A DNA stretch of 47,481 nt from Bacteroidota bacterium (GTDB lineage Bacteria; Bacteroidota; Ignavibacteria; Kryptoniales; JAKASW01). Positions 27,471-36,038 of this stretch are shown in pieces (positions within the stretch are counted from its first letter, which is position 1; each line of letters starts with the position of its first letter). The notes beneath the pieces were generated by a model that worked only from the letters and a program-made list of their open reading frames with translations, was not told the DNA's origin and did no database searches. Made by a program: the position numbers and the translations under genes. The stretch is taken from positions 1 to 47,481 of the forward strand of contig JAJYIT010000033.1 of the NCBI GenBank assembly GCA_021789975.1, written 5' to 3'.

Positions 27471-28085
27471 TTAAAAGATCGCCTCGATATACGGCCGCAT
27501 GACATCCTTTACCCGGCATATCGCTGCGAACTTCATCAGATCGTCCGAATTGATCTGTCCTCGCTGCCGATACTTTCGGAGAGCTTCCACCGCGGTATCG
27601 ACACCGATTTTGTTTCGGAACTTGAAGCAGTCAGCCAGAGTCTTCTCTGCTGAGTAGATGCGAACCTGTACGCCATCTAAGCTGCGGGTTTCAATCCCTT
27701 CTGTGAATGCTTTCCCTTTGAAGCGGTATGTCTTAAACGGTGGATGTTCCAGGCGTGGTTCTTCGGCTCCGGCCGCAAGCGCTATATCGACTTCGTGCGG
27801 AATGTGAGTCGTCAGGTCATGGAACGAGAGTGCGGAGAGGAGGCATATGACACCCGAGGGGATCCTGGTAGCCACTTTAACGAGATCCGGGTTACTTATA
27901 GGATGGCCATCGGCAATCCTAGACACTCCCCGACTGAGCCTTTCGAGCCTCCCATCCTTTAGAAGGGAATAAAGCGTTTCTGGGTGTATTCCGGCACGAA
28001 TGGCCTCAGCTGAGCGAAGAATTCCTCCGCGCTTTTTGAAGGTCAGGATGGCTCGTTCCTTTGGATATGCCGCTTTTTCGCTTAT
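27471..28085 (-). pseudogene. AbiEi-type antitoxin without a normal start codon
   Basis: The body matches AbiEi: an N-terminal winged HTH (ERAILTFKKRGGILRSAEAIRAGIHPETLYSLLKDGRLERLSRG) and the C-terminal domain (RIPSGVICLLSALSFHDLTTHIP, YSAEKTLADCFKFRNKIG, GQINSDDLMKFA). The frame is open up to a TGA at 28155-28157, but contains no ATG, GTG or TTG until an internal GTG at 27926, which would delete the HTH. The 5' end given here is therefore approximate. The N-terminus is either truncated or uses a rare codon such as ATA. With the truncated toxin it forms a dying AbiE module. Confidence 0.6.
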
Positions 28086-28101
28086 CGATGCAACGATAAA
28101 C

Positions 28102-28131
28102 TTACCTATACTTATTGATTTCGATAGGTAA
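28102..28131. promoter_or_regulatory. Inverted repeat before the AbiEi frame (possible operator)
   Basis: TTACCTAT at 28102-28109 and ATAGGTAA at 28124-28131 form an 8-bp dyad with a 14-base centre; TTATCG/CGATAA at 28082-28099 is a second dyad next to it. AbiEi antitoxins autoregulate by binding inverted repeats upstream of their operon, so an operator is plausible. The downstream stretch to 28390 has small hairpins (for example CCGCAC 28227-28232 with GTGCGG 28244-28249) but no gene that I recognise. Confidence 0.4.
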
Positions 28132-28400
28132 TATTGTCGGTGACAAAATAAGAATCAAGAAGACCTCCAAGCACCTCCCGAATATCTGAGAGCTGCTGAC
28201 GGTGGTCAATGCCAGGTTCACAACCACCGCACATACGTGAAAAGTGCGGAGGAAAAGAACCACATGGTGGTACACATTCATGCCCGTTATATGCCCGGTC
28301 TCGGGGAGAAAACTATATCAAAAAGGATTTACAGGTATCACTAAATCTGCGAATGTTAAATAAAATAAACGTTTTTTGCTCGCAGTAAGTGCCGTGGCAC

Positions 28401-28447
28401 GCCTGTCACGCAGGAGGTCGCGAGTTCGAGCCTCGTCAACCCCGCCA
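28401..28447 (+). tRNA. 3' fragment of tRNA-Asp (anticodon loop to CCA)
   Basis: From CTGTCAC (anticodon loop, GTC) through GCAGG, the variable region AGGTC, the T arm GCGAG-TTCGAGC-CTCGT, the acceptor strand CAACCCC and GCCA, this matches tRNA-Asp. The 5' half is missing: no GGGGTTG acceptor strand precedes it, and the 5' anticodon arm (CACGC) does not pair with GCAGG. It is not a functional tRNA but an attachment-site-like 3' duplicate, as left by islands that integrate into tRNA genes. Confidence 0.75.
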
Positions 28448-28452
28448 CAAAT

Positions 28453-28485
28453 TCCCGCAAAACAATTCGGATTGCGGGATTTTTT
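28453..28485 (+). terminator. Rho-independent terminator after the tRNA-Asp fragment
   Basis: TCCCGCAA at 28453-28460 pairs with TTGCGGGA at 28472-28479, followed by six Ts at 28480-28485. It is probably the original terminator of the tRNA gene. Confidence 0.75.
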
Positions 28486-28567
28486 GTTTCTCCACCTCTT
28501 CACCCCCCGAGTCAAAAAGTAAATTGCCGCAAATATGCCACATGGTCACGCGACTCTTTCTCATCGC

Positions 28568-28810
28568 TCAGTAATCCAGTTCATTCACCGCATGTGCTAG
28601 CGGATCGGGCTGCAAGTGAGCGTAGATTCGGACGGTAGTGCGAATCGATGCATGTCCCAGGACCTTCTGGATGAAGTACAAACTCACTCCCTTCATAGCG
28701 AGATGCGAAGCAAAGGTGTGCCGGAGAGTGTGGAAGTGAAAATGCGAATCAAGCTCCGCCTTCTTGCTCAGACGTACAGATAAGAAGACGACGCTACGCG
28801 CTGAATTGAT
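28568..28810 (-). pseudogene. Tyrosine recombinase/integrase, C-terminal remnant
   Basis: An 81-codon open segment reading FHTLRHTFASHLAMKGVSL, then FIQKVLGHASIRTTVRIYAHL. It holds the catalytic box II of tyrosine recombinases: HxLRHTF with the Arg, the LGH histidine, and the nucleophile Tyr in IYAHL. The N-terminal two-thirds, including the first catalytic Arg, is absent: the frame is closed by a stop at 28811-28813. It abuts the tRNA-Asp 3' fragment, the expected place for an island integrase. It is non-functional as it stands. Confidence 0.75.
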
Positions 28811-29155
28811 TTATGACGGTATAACCGAACGGTTCTTTGATTACGTGCCAAACCGGATTCGAGTGGAGTAATTGGCATCTGACCAGATGTGAACACGGGC
28901 CTTTGACTGGTGATGCGCAGAATTATGATCAGTCGGATTCTTCATAGGTTCTGGAAGCGGAGGTAAGAATTTGCTGACTAACGGAGTTTCACGCAGATGA
29001 AATCTCGCTGCCTCGACTCCTGCGGCGATAAGCGCATCTATGGAGTGAAAATTCGACCAGTCAGCGCGCGCCTCCTCCGCCTGAGGCCAGAGTGAAGGGG
29101 GGACTCGAGAAGTTTGTTCAGGCGCATCCGATAGTCCCTCCTCCTCTTTGAATTC

Positions 29156-29284
29156 TCAAGTATGATTAGTATGATTCGTTGCATTTCGATGTTGCTTATC
29201 CTCGATCGCCGAGCCAATCCATCCAAGCAGTATCACACCGACTGTAAGAATCGATATCCATGTAATCATTGCTGCCGAATTCAT
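29156..29284 (-). CDS. Small membrane protein, possibly an N-terminal piece of a longer interrupted frame
   Basis: 42 codons after a good AAAGGAG ribosome site: MNSAAMITWISILTVGVILLGWIGSAIEDKQ, one membrane helix and a polar tail. After its TGA the same frame stays open for 104 codons to a TAA at 28841 (EFKEEEGLSDAPEQ ... IRFGT), so the original protein may have been about 147 residues, or the extension may be chance. It lies downstream of the SPW gene in the same direction. No family is recognised. The rest of 28811-29155 shows nothing else. Confidence 0.4.
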   Translation of the reverse strand: MNSAAMITWISILTVGVILLGWIGSAIEDKQHRNATNHTNHT

Positions 29285-29374
29285 TTTCTAATCTCCTTTC
29301 AGAATGTGATTTGATTTGTCGGTTAAGTCGCAAAAGCGGCAGGGAAGTTCGCGGCCGCTTTATCTCCTGTTGTC

Positions 29375-29695
29375 TCATGCCAATCTCTCTTCATGCTTCC
29401 GGCCCATCGAAGCGATCCCTGCGATCGTGATGATGAGCCCCGAGATGAGATCGTTGTACACACAACCGATACCTCCGGTCAGGGGCGGGACGAAAGCTGC
29501 AATTATCGTCCACGCTGCAAACACCATCGCCAGCCATCCTTGCCATTGTTTATCCTTCACAATTGTGAATGAGCTGATCGCGACAACTACTCCTACAATG
29601 AGATCATTCCAAATACTGACGGCGGGATCCAGGCCAAGAAATGCTGCCGAGATGAGCCAGATTCCTAGGATCGCGTTCGTCCATGACTGCCACAT
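29375..29695 (-). CDS. SPW-repeat membrane protein
   Basis: A 106-residue protein with four hydrophobic segments arranged as two repeats: WTNAILGIWLISAAFLG...WNDLIVGVVVAISSF and WLAMVFAAWTIIAAFVP...YNDLISGLIITIAGI. This is the SPW repeat pattern of small bacterial membrane proteins of unknown function. AAAGGAGAAA precedes the ATG. It follows the flavoprotein gene by 15 bases and is probably in the same operon. Confidence 0.7.
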   Translation of the reverse strand: MWQSWTNAILGIWLISAAFLGLDPAVSIWNDLIVGVVVAISSFTIVKDKQWQGWLAMVFAAWTIIAAFVPPLTGGIGCVYNDLISGLIITIAGIASMGRKHEERLA

Positions 29696-29710
29696 ATCAA
29701 ATTTCTCCTT

Positions 29711-31279
29711 TCAAATCTGCACACTGTCTGCGGTCTCCCTCTCGGAAGATTGCGCTGTTCTTGAGTCCCGGGTGGGATGGTCGGACCGAACCGCTCCTTT
29801 TGCAGCTGCTTCTTGTATCATCTTCTTCGCAAGGTAACCGTAAGCTTCTGATAGAGTAGGGTGAGGATATATGGCATCCGCGACATCCCGCAGGGTTAAG
29901 CCCCTTGAAACTATGAGTGCCCCCTCGCCGACTATCGCCCCTGCGTCTTTTACGAATATATGGACGCCAATGATGACGGAGCTCCGGCGATCGACCACGA
30001 ATTTCAGATATCCGAACGGGTCGCCGTTGATTTGTGTAACCGCGTCTATCTTGTAATCGTATACACCCGTCACTATGTCTATTCCTTTCCTCCTCGCCTC
30101 CGCTTCCGTGTATCCAACCGATGCAATTTCCGGATCCGAAAACAAAACCCACGAGTTCTTGGTGAAGTCAGGTCTCGTAGAATTGCCTCTCATGATGTTG
30201 GCCGCGACGATATGTGCTTCATAAGTAGCCGTATGAGCAAACTTCGGAGCATTTATTACGTCTCCGGTGGCGTAGATTCCATTTACGCTGGTCTCCAGGT
30301 ATTCATTCACAGCGATTCCTTTCGGAGTGTACATTATGTCGGTCGCGCCCAGGTTCAGTTCATCCAGGTTTGGTTTCTTGCCGGCGGATACAAGGACCTG
30401 ATCTGATATGATTGTCCTTGTCGTTCCATCGGGACCTGAGAACGCCACGCTGAATTTGCCGTGGGAACGGGAAACCTCACTGACTCGTGAAGAAGTGAAA
30501 ATGTCAATCCCTTGTCTCTGAAGCCTTTCGGTTATTCCACTGACAAACTCCGGCTCGACGATGCCGTTCAAAATGGTGTCCATTACTTCGATGACTGTGC
30601 ATTTCACGTCGAGCCTGGAAAACATCTGGGCGAGTTCGATGCCGATCGGCCCGCCGCCGATAATCACGAGAGACTCGGGCACCGAATCGCGGCTGAATAT
30701 GGTTTCGCTGGTGAGCAGCTCGCCGGTCGCGTTTCCTTTGAACGGAGGTATAGTCGACGACGTGCCTGGTGCTATGATGCCATAATCGAACTCTGCCCTC
30801 ATATTTCCACCATCGCTGCTCGCAATCTCCACTTCGTGATTTGAAATGAACCGTGCGGTACCGCCGACCAGAGTAAGGTTCTTAAGCTTCTGAATACCAT
30901 TATAGGCTGCCCCCGATCTTGAGCTCAGGATTCGCTCCATGTTACTTCGTATCTGCGCCCAGTATCTGTCGCGTTCTTCGGGCGACGGAGTTGCTCCCGA
31001 TTGCCGCTCCTTCCCGAAATAATATTCATCCGCGGAGTGCTTTATTATCTTGGACGGGATGCAGCCGATGAACAGGCATGCTCCTCCTAATTTCCCGCTC
31101 TTTTCGACGAGCAGGACTTTCTTCCCGCTGGTGGCCAGATCAATTGCGGCAGGGGTTCCGCCTGGTCCTCCCCCGATAACTACTACATCAAAATGTTCTT
31201 TCACGTTTGTCTCCGATATTTTAACAGTTTGTTCGAATTCAGATCCCTTTGTTGCAGAGCTATAATGACTTGATTTCAT
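29711..31279 (-). CDS. Pyridine nucleotide-disulfide oxidoreductase (dihydrolipoyl dehydrogenase/mercuric reductase-like)
   Basis: A 522-residue flavoprotein. The FAD-binding DVVVIGGGPGG (31-41) is followed by the redox disulfide GGACLFIGCIPSK (Cys68, Cys73), the NAD(P) site VIIGGGPIGIELAQMF, GIYATGDVI, and the C-terminal interface YPHPTLSEAYG with the His-Glu pair of lipoamide dehydrogenases. A ~25-residue N-terminal extension is unusual. A C-terminal tail of ~45 residues without motifs follows. No other 2-oxoacid dehydrogenase genes are nearby, so a free role (thiol, quinone or metal reduction) is as likely as a lipoamide role. Its ATG overlaps the TolC stop by ATGA, tying it to the efflux operon. 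Confidence 0.8.
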   Translation of the reverse strand: MKSSHYSSATKGSEFEQTVKISETNVKEHFDVVVIGGGPGGTPAAIDLATSGKKVLLVEKSGKLGGACLFIGCIPSKIIKHSADEYYFGKERQSGATPSPEERDRYWAQIRSNMERILSSRSGAAYNGIQKLKNLTLVGGTARFISNHEVEIASSDGGNMRAEFDYGIIAPGTSSTIPPFKGNATGELLTSETIFSRDSVPESLVIIGGGPIGIELAQMFSRLDVKCTVIEVMDTILNGIVEPEFVSGITERLQRQGIDIFTSSRVSEVSRSHGKFSVAFSGPDGTTRTIISDQVLVSAGKKPNLDELNLGATDIMYTPKGIAVNEYLETSVNGIYATGDVINAPKFAHTATYEAHIVAANIMRGNSTRPDFTKNSWVLFSDPEIASVGYTEAEARRKGIDIVTGVYDYKIDAVTQINGDPFGYLKFVVDRRSSVIIGVHIFVKDAGAIVGEGALIVSRGLTLRDVADAIYPHPTLSEAYGYLAKKMIQEAAAKGAVRSDHPTRDSRTAQSSERETADSVQI

Positions 31280-32655
31280 TGCGCATCCTTGCTCTCGAGA
31301 TAATCTAGCTCCGCGTATTCCAATAGAATGTCTTTCTGGAAATTGAGTATGGAAGTCTGCACCGCTGCCACCTGAACCTCTGCGTCGTTAAGCTCAGTCG
31401 CGGTAATAATTCCGTTCTCGTAGCTTACCTTAGCGATCTCATGAGCTTTGCTGGCGACCTTGAGGTGGACTTCCTCCGCGCTCATCCTGGCACGCAGGTT
31501 CTGAATATTGATCAATACGTTCTTTATGTCGAATCGCAGCTTGATCGTCATCGCTTCCTCGTAATCGCTTACCATGTTTTCTGATGCGTCAACTTCATCG
31601 ACTTTCCCCTTCGTCAGGTTACCGTTAAAGAGCGGCATCGAAAGACCTATTCCGGCGGCAAGCCCGTTTCTCCATGCGTTATCGTAGGGAGGGAAGTCCA
31701 TACCGTGGTAGACATGATAGTTGCCGAAAAGGAAAATTGTCGGCTTCATCTCCGCGGCCGTAATCGTTTTCAGATTATCGAGCATCTGTTTCTTCAAACG
31801 AAGGCTCTTCAGCTGGTAGTTATTCGCGGCGGCGTTCGCGTAAATGTCGAGGCTGTCTGATGGCCCTGTGCTGTCAGGTAGCTGCAATCCACCTACGCAG
31901 TCTAGATTCTCGCTTAGCGGCAGCACCAGCAGCGACTTCAGGCCTGACTCCGCCAGATCGAGCTTGCCTTCGAGATCGACAAGCTTCGCTTTGAATTCGT
32001 CTACCTTGCTCTCAAAGGTGAGAACATCGAACTCGGAGCGCACCCCGTTGGCATAAGCCTGCTTCGCCAGTTCAAGATGGTCCTCGAATTGCTTGAGTGC
32101 CTGCTTGTTTACGTCGATGACCTTCTCCAGCAATAAGATGTTGTCGAAAGCTGTCGTCACATTGAGTACAATCTGATCCTTTTGCTCGTTCAGGTCGGAC
32201 GTGGCCGATTCCTTCAGTATGCCTGCATTCTCGTTCGCTTTTGATATCTTGCCACCCGTATATAGCGGATAAACAAGATTTATGTCCGTGGTAAACACGT
32301 CTCTGTTCTCATCCGCGAAAGGAGCCATCGGTCTCGTGACCACATACTCGCCGGATACCGGACCGGTTGATGTCATCACCGGAATTTGGTTAGGTCCCTG
32401 CAGAAACATTCCGGGAAGATTGTCTGCGTAGAAATATTGCGACATCAGATTGACGGTGGGTACTTCGTATGACCGGGCCTGTTCCATCTTCGATTCCGCT
32501 GCTTTGACGTCGGCCTTCTTTGCCTTGATAAGCGGATTATTTCCTATGGCTATGTCAATTGCCTGATCGAGTGTCAGCTGACGCGTCTCCTGTGCGCTTG
32601 CAGTCAGCGTGAGTATAAGGATCGCCGCTAAAGTTATCTTTATAAGTTTCATCAT
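31276..32655 (-). CDS. TolC-family outer membrane efflux protein
   Basis: 459 residues with a signal peptide (MMKLIKITLAAILILTLTASAQ) and two internal OEP repeats of long coiled helices: LTLDQAIDIAIGNNPLIKAKKADVKAAES near the start, ANGVRSEFDVLTFESKVDEF in the first repeat, and ENGIITATELNDAEVQVAAVQTSILNFQKDILL in the second. It would form the outer-membrane exit duct for the permease and HlyD protein encoded just upstream. Start and stop overlap both neighbours by four bases. Confidence 0.85.
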   Translation of the reverse strand: MMKLIKITLAAILILTLTASAQETRQLTLDQAIDIAIGNNPLIKAKKADVKAAESKMEQARSYEVPTVNLMSQYFYADNLPGMFLQGPNQIPVMTSTGPVSGEYVVTRPMAPFADENRDVFTTDINLVYPLYTGGKISKANENAGILKESATSDLNEQKDQIVLNVTTAFDNILLLEKVIDVNKQALKQFEDHLELAKQAYANGVRSEFDVLTFESKVDEFKAKLVDLEGKLDLAESGLKSLLVLPLSENLDCVGGLQLPDSTGPSDSLDIYANAAANNYQLKSLRLKKQMLDNLKTITAAEMKPTIFLFGNYHVYHGMDFPPYDNAWRNGLAAGIGLSMPLFNGNLTKGKVDEVDASENMVSDYEEAMTIKLRFDIKNVLINIQNLRARMSAEEVHLKVASKAHEIAKVSYENGIITATELNDAEVQVAAVQTSILNFQKDILLEYAELDYLESKDAQ

Positions 32656-33854
32656 GACAGAATCTCCCTGGGCTGGGTACCCGAAATGTGCCTTGTGTCA
32701 TCGGATGAGATGATTCTCCTTCTTTCGAAAGCTCCGAACAGGATGGACAGGAGTGAAAGCAGCAGGAACCCGCCAATGAAATAGTAAAGTGAATTAAGAT
32801 AGTTACCGACATCCGCGACGCTCAGCCCGCGGTTGAATACTCCGTACAGCGCTTCGAGGTAATACCTCAATGGAAACCAGCCTCCTGCCATTCTTGGGAA
32901 AGCAGGCATCTGCTGGAACGACACAAGAAATCCGGAATACAAGAATGCCGGCAGAACGATGAGCGTGTAAATGGCAACCAATGTGACGGTGCTTTTAATG
33001 TTAAGCGAGAAGAAAAGCGAGATGCTCTCCATCGCCATGACGAGGACCGAGATTACAAAGACAACGTTCCAGAAATTAGAGGGAAGGGGAACGGCAAACA
33101 TTACCATTACGGAGTAAAAGGCCGCTGCAATTGCCGTCGTAACAATCAACCACGAGAGGATCACAGGCATAATCACAGCCTTCAAGGGAAGCTGCCTTGC
33201 GACCTTCGCACTCGGGAATTTTTCACGGAATTGTTTCAGGTTCACATTGAGCAATAGTACTATGATTACCAGGGAGACTACCTGCATCGCGAGGCCCATG
33301 AAAGCCGGCAGCATTGACGACTCCATATTTACCGTCGGCGAATAAAACGCCCTCGTACTAACTGTCAGAAGCGGCATCATCTGATGTCGGAAGTTCGGTA
33401 TCGAGCCTAAATCCTCTACCGGTACCTTCAATTGCAGCTGACCTGCAATAGTGTTTACAATCATATTCATGTTGCCGAGCGCGAGATTTGGAACACTCGG
33501 ATTTGCAGAGCCGTTAAGCACTACCAGTATTCTTTGCGACCTTCCATTGAGAACATCCTTGTAAAGGTCATGGGGTATTACTACACCGGCGTCGACATTC
33601 CCCTGGGCTATAAGATTTTGCAGTGCGAGGTAGTCTACCGGCGTATATTCAACATCGAAAACGTTCGACGACCTTATGCCAAACACGATGGACCTGCTCA
33701 GTGGTGATTGATCCTCATCCACTACCGCGGTTCGGATGTGTCTGGGGGCGTTGTTGTAATACATTCCCGCCATCATGCTGAAAAAGAAAGTGAGGATAAC
33801 CGCGATGAGGAGGGTACGCAGTATGATTTGTGCCAACATCTTAATTGGTTTCAT
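32652..33854 (-). CDS. ABC-2 type export permease
   Basis: A 400-residue permease starting at ATG 33854 (GGAGGT 7 bases upstream; a GTG 9 bases earlier is the alternative). An N-terminal helix (IILRTLLIAVILTFFFSMMAGMYYNN) is followed by a large periplasmic domain (RHIRTAVVDEDQSPLSRSIVFG ... GNVDAGVVIPHDLYKDVLNG) and five to six C-terminal helices, the YhhJ/YbhR-like ABC2_membrane_3 layout. No ATPase gene lies in the operon, so energy would come from an ATPase encoded elsewhere. Confidence 0.8.
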   Translation of the reverse strand: MKPIKMLAQIILRTLLIAVILTFFFSMMAGMYYNNAPRHIRTAVVDEDQSPLSRSIVFGIRSSNVFDVEYTPVDYLALQNLIAQGNVDAGVVIPHDLYKDVLNGRSQRILVVLNGSANPSVPNLALGNMNMIVNTIAGQLQLKVPVEDLGSIPNFRHQMMPLLTVSTRAFYSPTVNMESSMLPAFMGLAMQVVSLVIIVLLLNVNLKQFREKFPSAKVARQLPLKAVIMPVILSWLIVTTAIAAAFYSVMVMFAVPLPSNFWNVVFVISVLVMAMESISLFFSLNIKSTVTLVAIYTLIVLPAFLYSGFLVSFQQMPAFPRMAGGWFPLRYYLEALYGVFNRGLSVADVGNYLNSLYYFIGGFLLLSLLSILFGAFERRRIISSDDTRHISGTQPREILS

Positions 33855-34674
33855 GGCTCCCACCTCCGAGTGCTACCCGAGCGCTGGGACTTGCAAGCTT
33901 GAGATAGACGTAGATTCCGGGTTTTATCTGGTCTTTATTGTTGAGGATTTTCATCTTTATCGAAAACGCTCTCACGTCTCGTTCATCCTGCAGGTTGGTC
34001 GGCACTTTTGTAGCAAAGTCAGCCATAGGGAGTATCTGGATTACTTCTGCGCGAAAGCTTACACCTGAGATGCCCGTTGTCAGCGTCAGAACCTTCCCCA
34101 ACTGTATCTGGTTGATGTACGATTCGGGTATGCTGAACCGCGCCCAGGAAATGGAAGTATCCGTCTCAACGACAACCGGCATTCCCGGCGCCATCATTTG
34201 TCCCGGCTCCAGAACTCTGACATTTATTTTGCCCGCTATTGGGGATGTGATCGTCATGTCGTTGATGTTGCTCTGAAGGGCGGCCATCTTGTCTTTGACA
34301 ACCTCATAGGCTGTCTCTATCTCGTCCAGTTTCTGTTGCGGTACCGCACCCACAGCGTAGAGATTTTCCAGGCGCTTCCTGTTCCTAGCGATATTGGACA
34401 GCTCAGCCTTCATGGCGGACAGGTTGTCTAACATTTCTTTGTTGTCAAGCTGCGCGACTTTCTGATCCGCCTTCACATACTGTCCTTCGTGGACATATAT
34501 CTCGGTTATCTTGCCAGGGATCCTTGTCGTGACGTTGACCTCCGTGTCTTCGATGTATCCCATGAAAAGGTTCTGATACTTCGGCGGGTCCTGAGCGCAT
34601 CCTCCGATCATCAGCATCGCGATGACCGCCAGCCCGACCGATACTTTCGAAATCTTTGTGGTATTTGTTTTCAT
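33841..34674 (-). CDS. HlyD-family periplasmic adaptor, lipoprotein
   Basis: A 277-residue membrane fusion protein starting at 34674 with AAAGGA 7 bases before the ATG. The signal MKTNTTKISKVSVGLAVIAMLMIGGC contains a lipobox (Cys26). Biotinyl-lipoyl-like halves (VTTRIPGKITEIYVHEGQYVKADQKVAQLD and ITSPIAGKINVRVLEPGQMMAPGMPV) flank a helical hairpin (about 90-150), and a beta barrel follows (ISWARFSIPESYINQIQLGKVLTLTT). It bridges the ABC-2 permease and TolC. The stop overlaps the permease start. Confidence 0.8.
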   Translation of the reverse strand: MKTNTTKISKVSVGLAVIAMLMIGGCAQDPPKYQNLFMGYIEDTEVNVTTRIPGKITEIYVHEGQYVKADQKVAQLDNKEMLDNLSAMKAELSNIARNRKRLENLYAVGAVPQQKLDEIETAYEVVKDKMAALQSNINDMTITSPIAGKINVRVLEPGQMMAPGMPVVVETDTSISWARFSIPESYINQIQLGKVLTLTTGISGVSFRAEVIQILPMADFATKVPTNLQDERDVRAFSIKMKILNNKDQIKPGIYVYLKLASPSARVALGGGSHETN

Positions 34675-34696
34675 GACTTTATCCTTTGTTTCGTCA

Positions 34697-35581
34697 TTAT
34701 TTGCCGAGTTGATATTCCACGCCGAGGAGCACCGAGTAGCCGGTGAACCACGCGCTCTTCTGATAGATCGTATAAGGGACTCCGACTCTGAAGTCGAGAC
34801 CATGGCTGTAGTAGTATGTTATGCCTGCCAGTACGTTCAGGTAGTAATCGTAAGAATTGTTCACCGGATTTCCCGAAATCCTGTCGTCGAATTTATATGC
34901 GGCGTTGAGTCCGGCATCGAATGTAAAATTCCCGAACGGGGTCTCCGTGTATTTGTCAAGAAGGAGATAAGCTCCTGTCCAGTCTCCGTAGTTAAGCGAG
35001 CCGTCGTTGCCCACGAAATTGTAGTAGGCCGAGTAGAGAAGTCCGTAGGTACCGATTGGATTGTAACCGTCCACCGATCCTGTGAATTGAATGGCATTTA
35101 CACCTAAGGCATATTCACCCTTTCCCGGAGGCGTGTCCGCGCCGATGGGAAGTGTGGTTGAAAGAGTCGCGTCTAAGCTCGAGGGACCGCCAGTAGTAAG
35201 GAAGTTTAGAGTGCCGCCCAACTGGAGGTCGCCAAACCCCTTGCCGGTTAATGTCGGGTTGAGCGAATACACGTGAACTGAGCGCAGCGGGATTTCGCCG
35301 AACACTGTCAGATTGCGCGTGAGTCCGTAGGCAACGAAACTGTTCAGCGCGACATCGTTATAGACCATCGTCGAGGGTTTGACGACGTATGTGTTTTTCG
35401 TCTGGTCATAGATTTTCAAATGGCTTACCATGTCTCCGGTGAAATTGAAGTAAAGATTTCCAGGATCGAGAGTCGATTTTTGGATCCCGAAGATCGAGCG
35501 GTACCCCAATTGTGCGTTGGCAAGCTGGGGTAATAAAGGAAACATTAGTAAGACCAGTAGGTATCTCAATTTTCTTCTCAT
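34697..35581 (-). CDS. Outer-membrane beta-barrel protein (MetA-pathway/phenol-type transporter family)
   Basis: 294 residues, signal peptide (MRRKLRYLLVLLMFPLLPQLANAQ), then alternating amphipathic beta strands such as NSFVAYGLTRNLTVFGEIPLRSV, DLQLGGTLNFLT, LDATLSTTLPIGADTPPGKGEYALGV and YYHSHGL-like strands near the C-terminus. This resembles the transporter family annotated as putative MetA-pathway of phenol degradation. It is the first gene of the efflux operon and probably an outer-membrane channel for a hydrophobic compound. The specific substrate is unknown. The start MRRK at 35581 is chosen because a signal peptide begins there. Confidence 0.65.
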   Translation of the reverse strand: MRRKLRYLLVLLMFPLLPQLANAQLGYRSIFGIQKSTLDPGNLYFNFTGDMVSHLKIYDQTKNTYVVKPSTMVYNDVALNSFVAYGLTRNLTVFGEIPLRSVHVYSLNPTLTGKGFGDLQLGGTLNFLTTGGPSSLDATLSTTLPIGADTPPGKGEYALGVNAIQFTGSVDGYNPIGTYGLLYSAYYNFVGNDGSLNYGDWTGAYLLLDKYTETPFGNFTFDAGLNAAYKFDDRISGNPVNNSYDYYLNVLAGITYYYSHGLDFRVGVPYTIYQKSAWFTGYSVLLGVEYQLGK

Positions 35582-35926
35582 CTTACTGCTCCGATGTGTT
35601 ATGGTTTTTAAATGCACAAGCCTATAGCCCAAACGGCGTGCCGCTATCCAATCGCTGCAATTTCAGCCGATTGGCAGGTTTTCTGGTGTTTGGAGAGGAG
35701 TACGGGAAATCGGATTTCGCAGGGAAAGTTTTAAGCTACCGATTAGAGCCTGTTACTCGGGGAAGACGGTGTGAAATGAGATTTCGCGGATGATTCAATG
35801 CTACCCGTCCAGTCCATGAAATGAGAGAAGCCCGTGAAATTGTATGTTAAGAAGTATGGATTGCAAGCAGCCACTACTGCTGGGCGCTATCCCCAAAGTC
35901 GGCTACTAGAGACCCAGACGAAAAGG

Positions 35927-36012
35927 ACCACCGAGGCACGAAGTCACAAAGTGAAACACCAAAACGGAACGCAGCCAAAGTATTCTTCTTCGTGTCTTGG
36001 TGACTTGGTGGT
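35927..36012. repeat. Imperfect 25-bp inverted repeat (dispersed CACCAAG-type palindrome)
   Basis: The arm at 35927-35951 (ACCACCGAGGCACGAAGTCA...) is nearly complementary to 35988-36012 (ending GACTTGGTGGT). The arms themselves are made of a short CACCAAG/CACGAAG pattern, which is a common intergenic repeat in environmental genomes. The 457-base gap 35582-36038 holds nothing else that I recognise. Confidence 0.55.
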
Positions 36013-36038
36013 GAAATGAGGGGGTCCCGGCAGGATCT

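Noticed and set aside
28221-28271. CCGCAC/GTGCGG hairpin region as a group II intron domain
   Set aside because: Only a short stem with a GTGAAAAGTGC-like loop is visible; no domain V/VI pattern or reverse transcriptase is present.
34697-35107. 161-codon plus-strand frame under the outer-membrane protein gene
   Set aside because: Shadow of the beta-barrel gene; the minus strand has signal peptide and family-like strands.
35927-36012. Repeat block as a CRISPR array
   Set aside because: There are only two inverted arms and no regularly spaced direct repeats with unique spacers. No CRISPR array was seen anywhere in the window.
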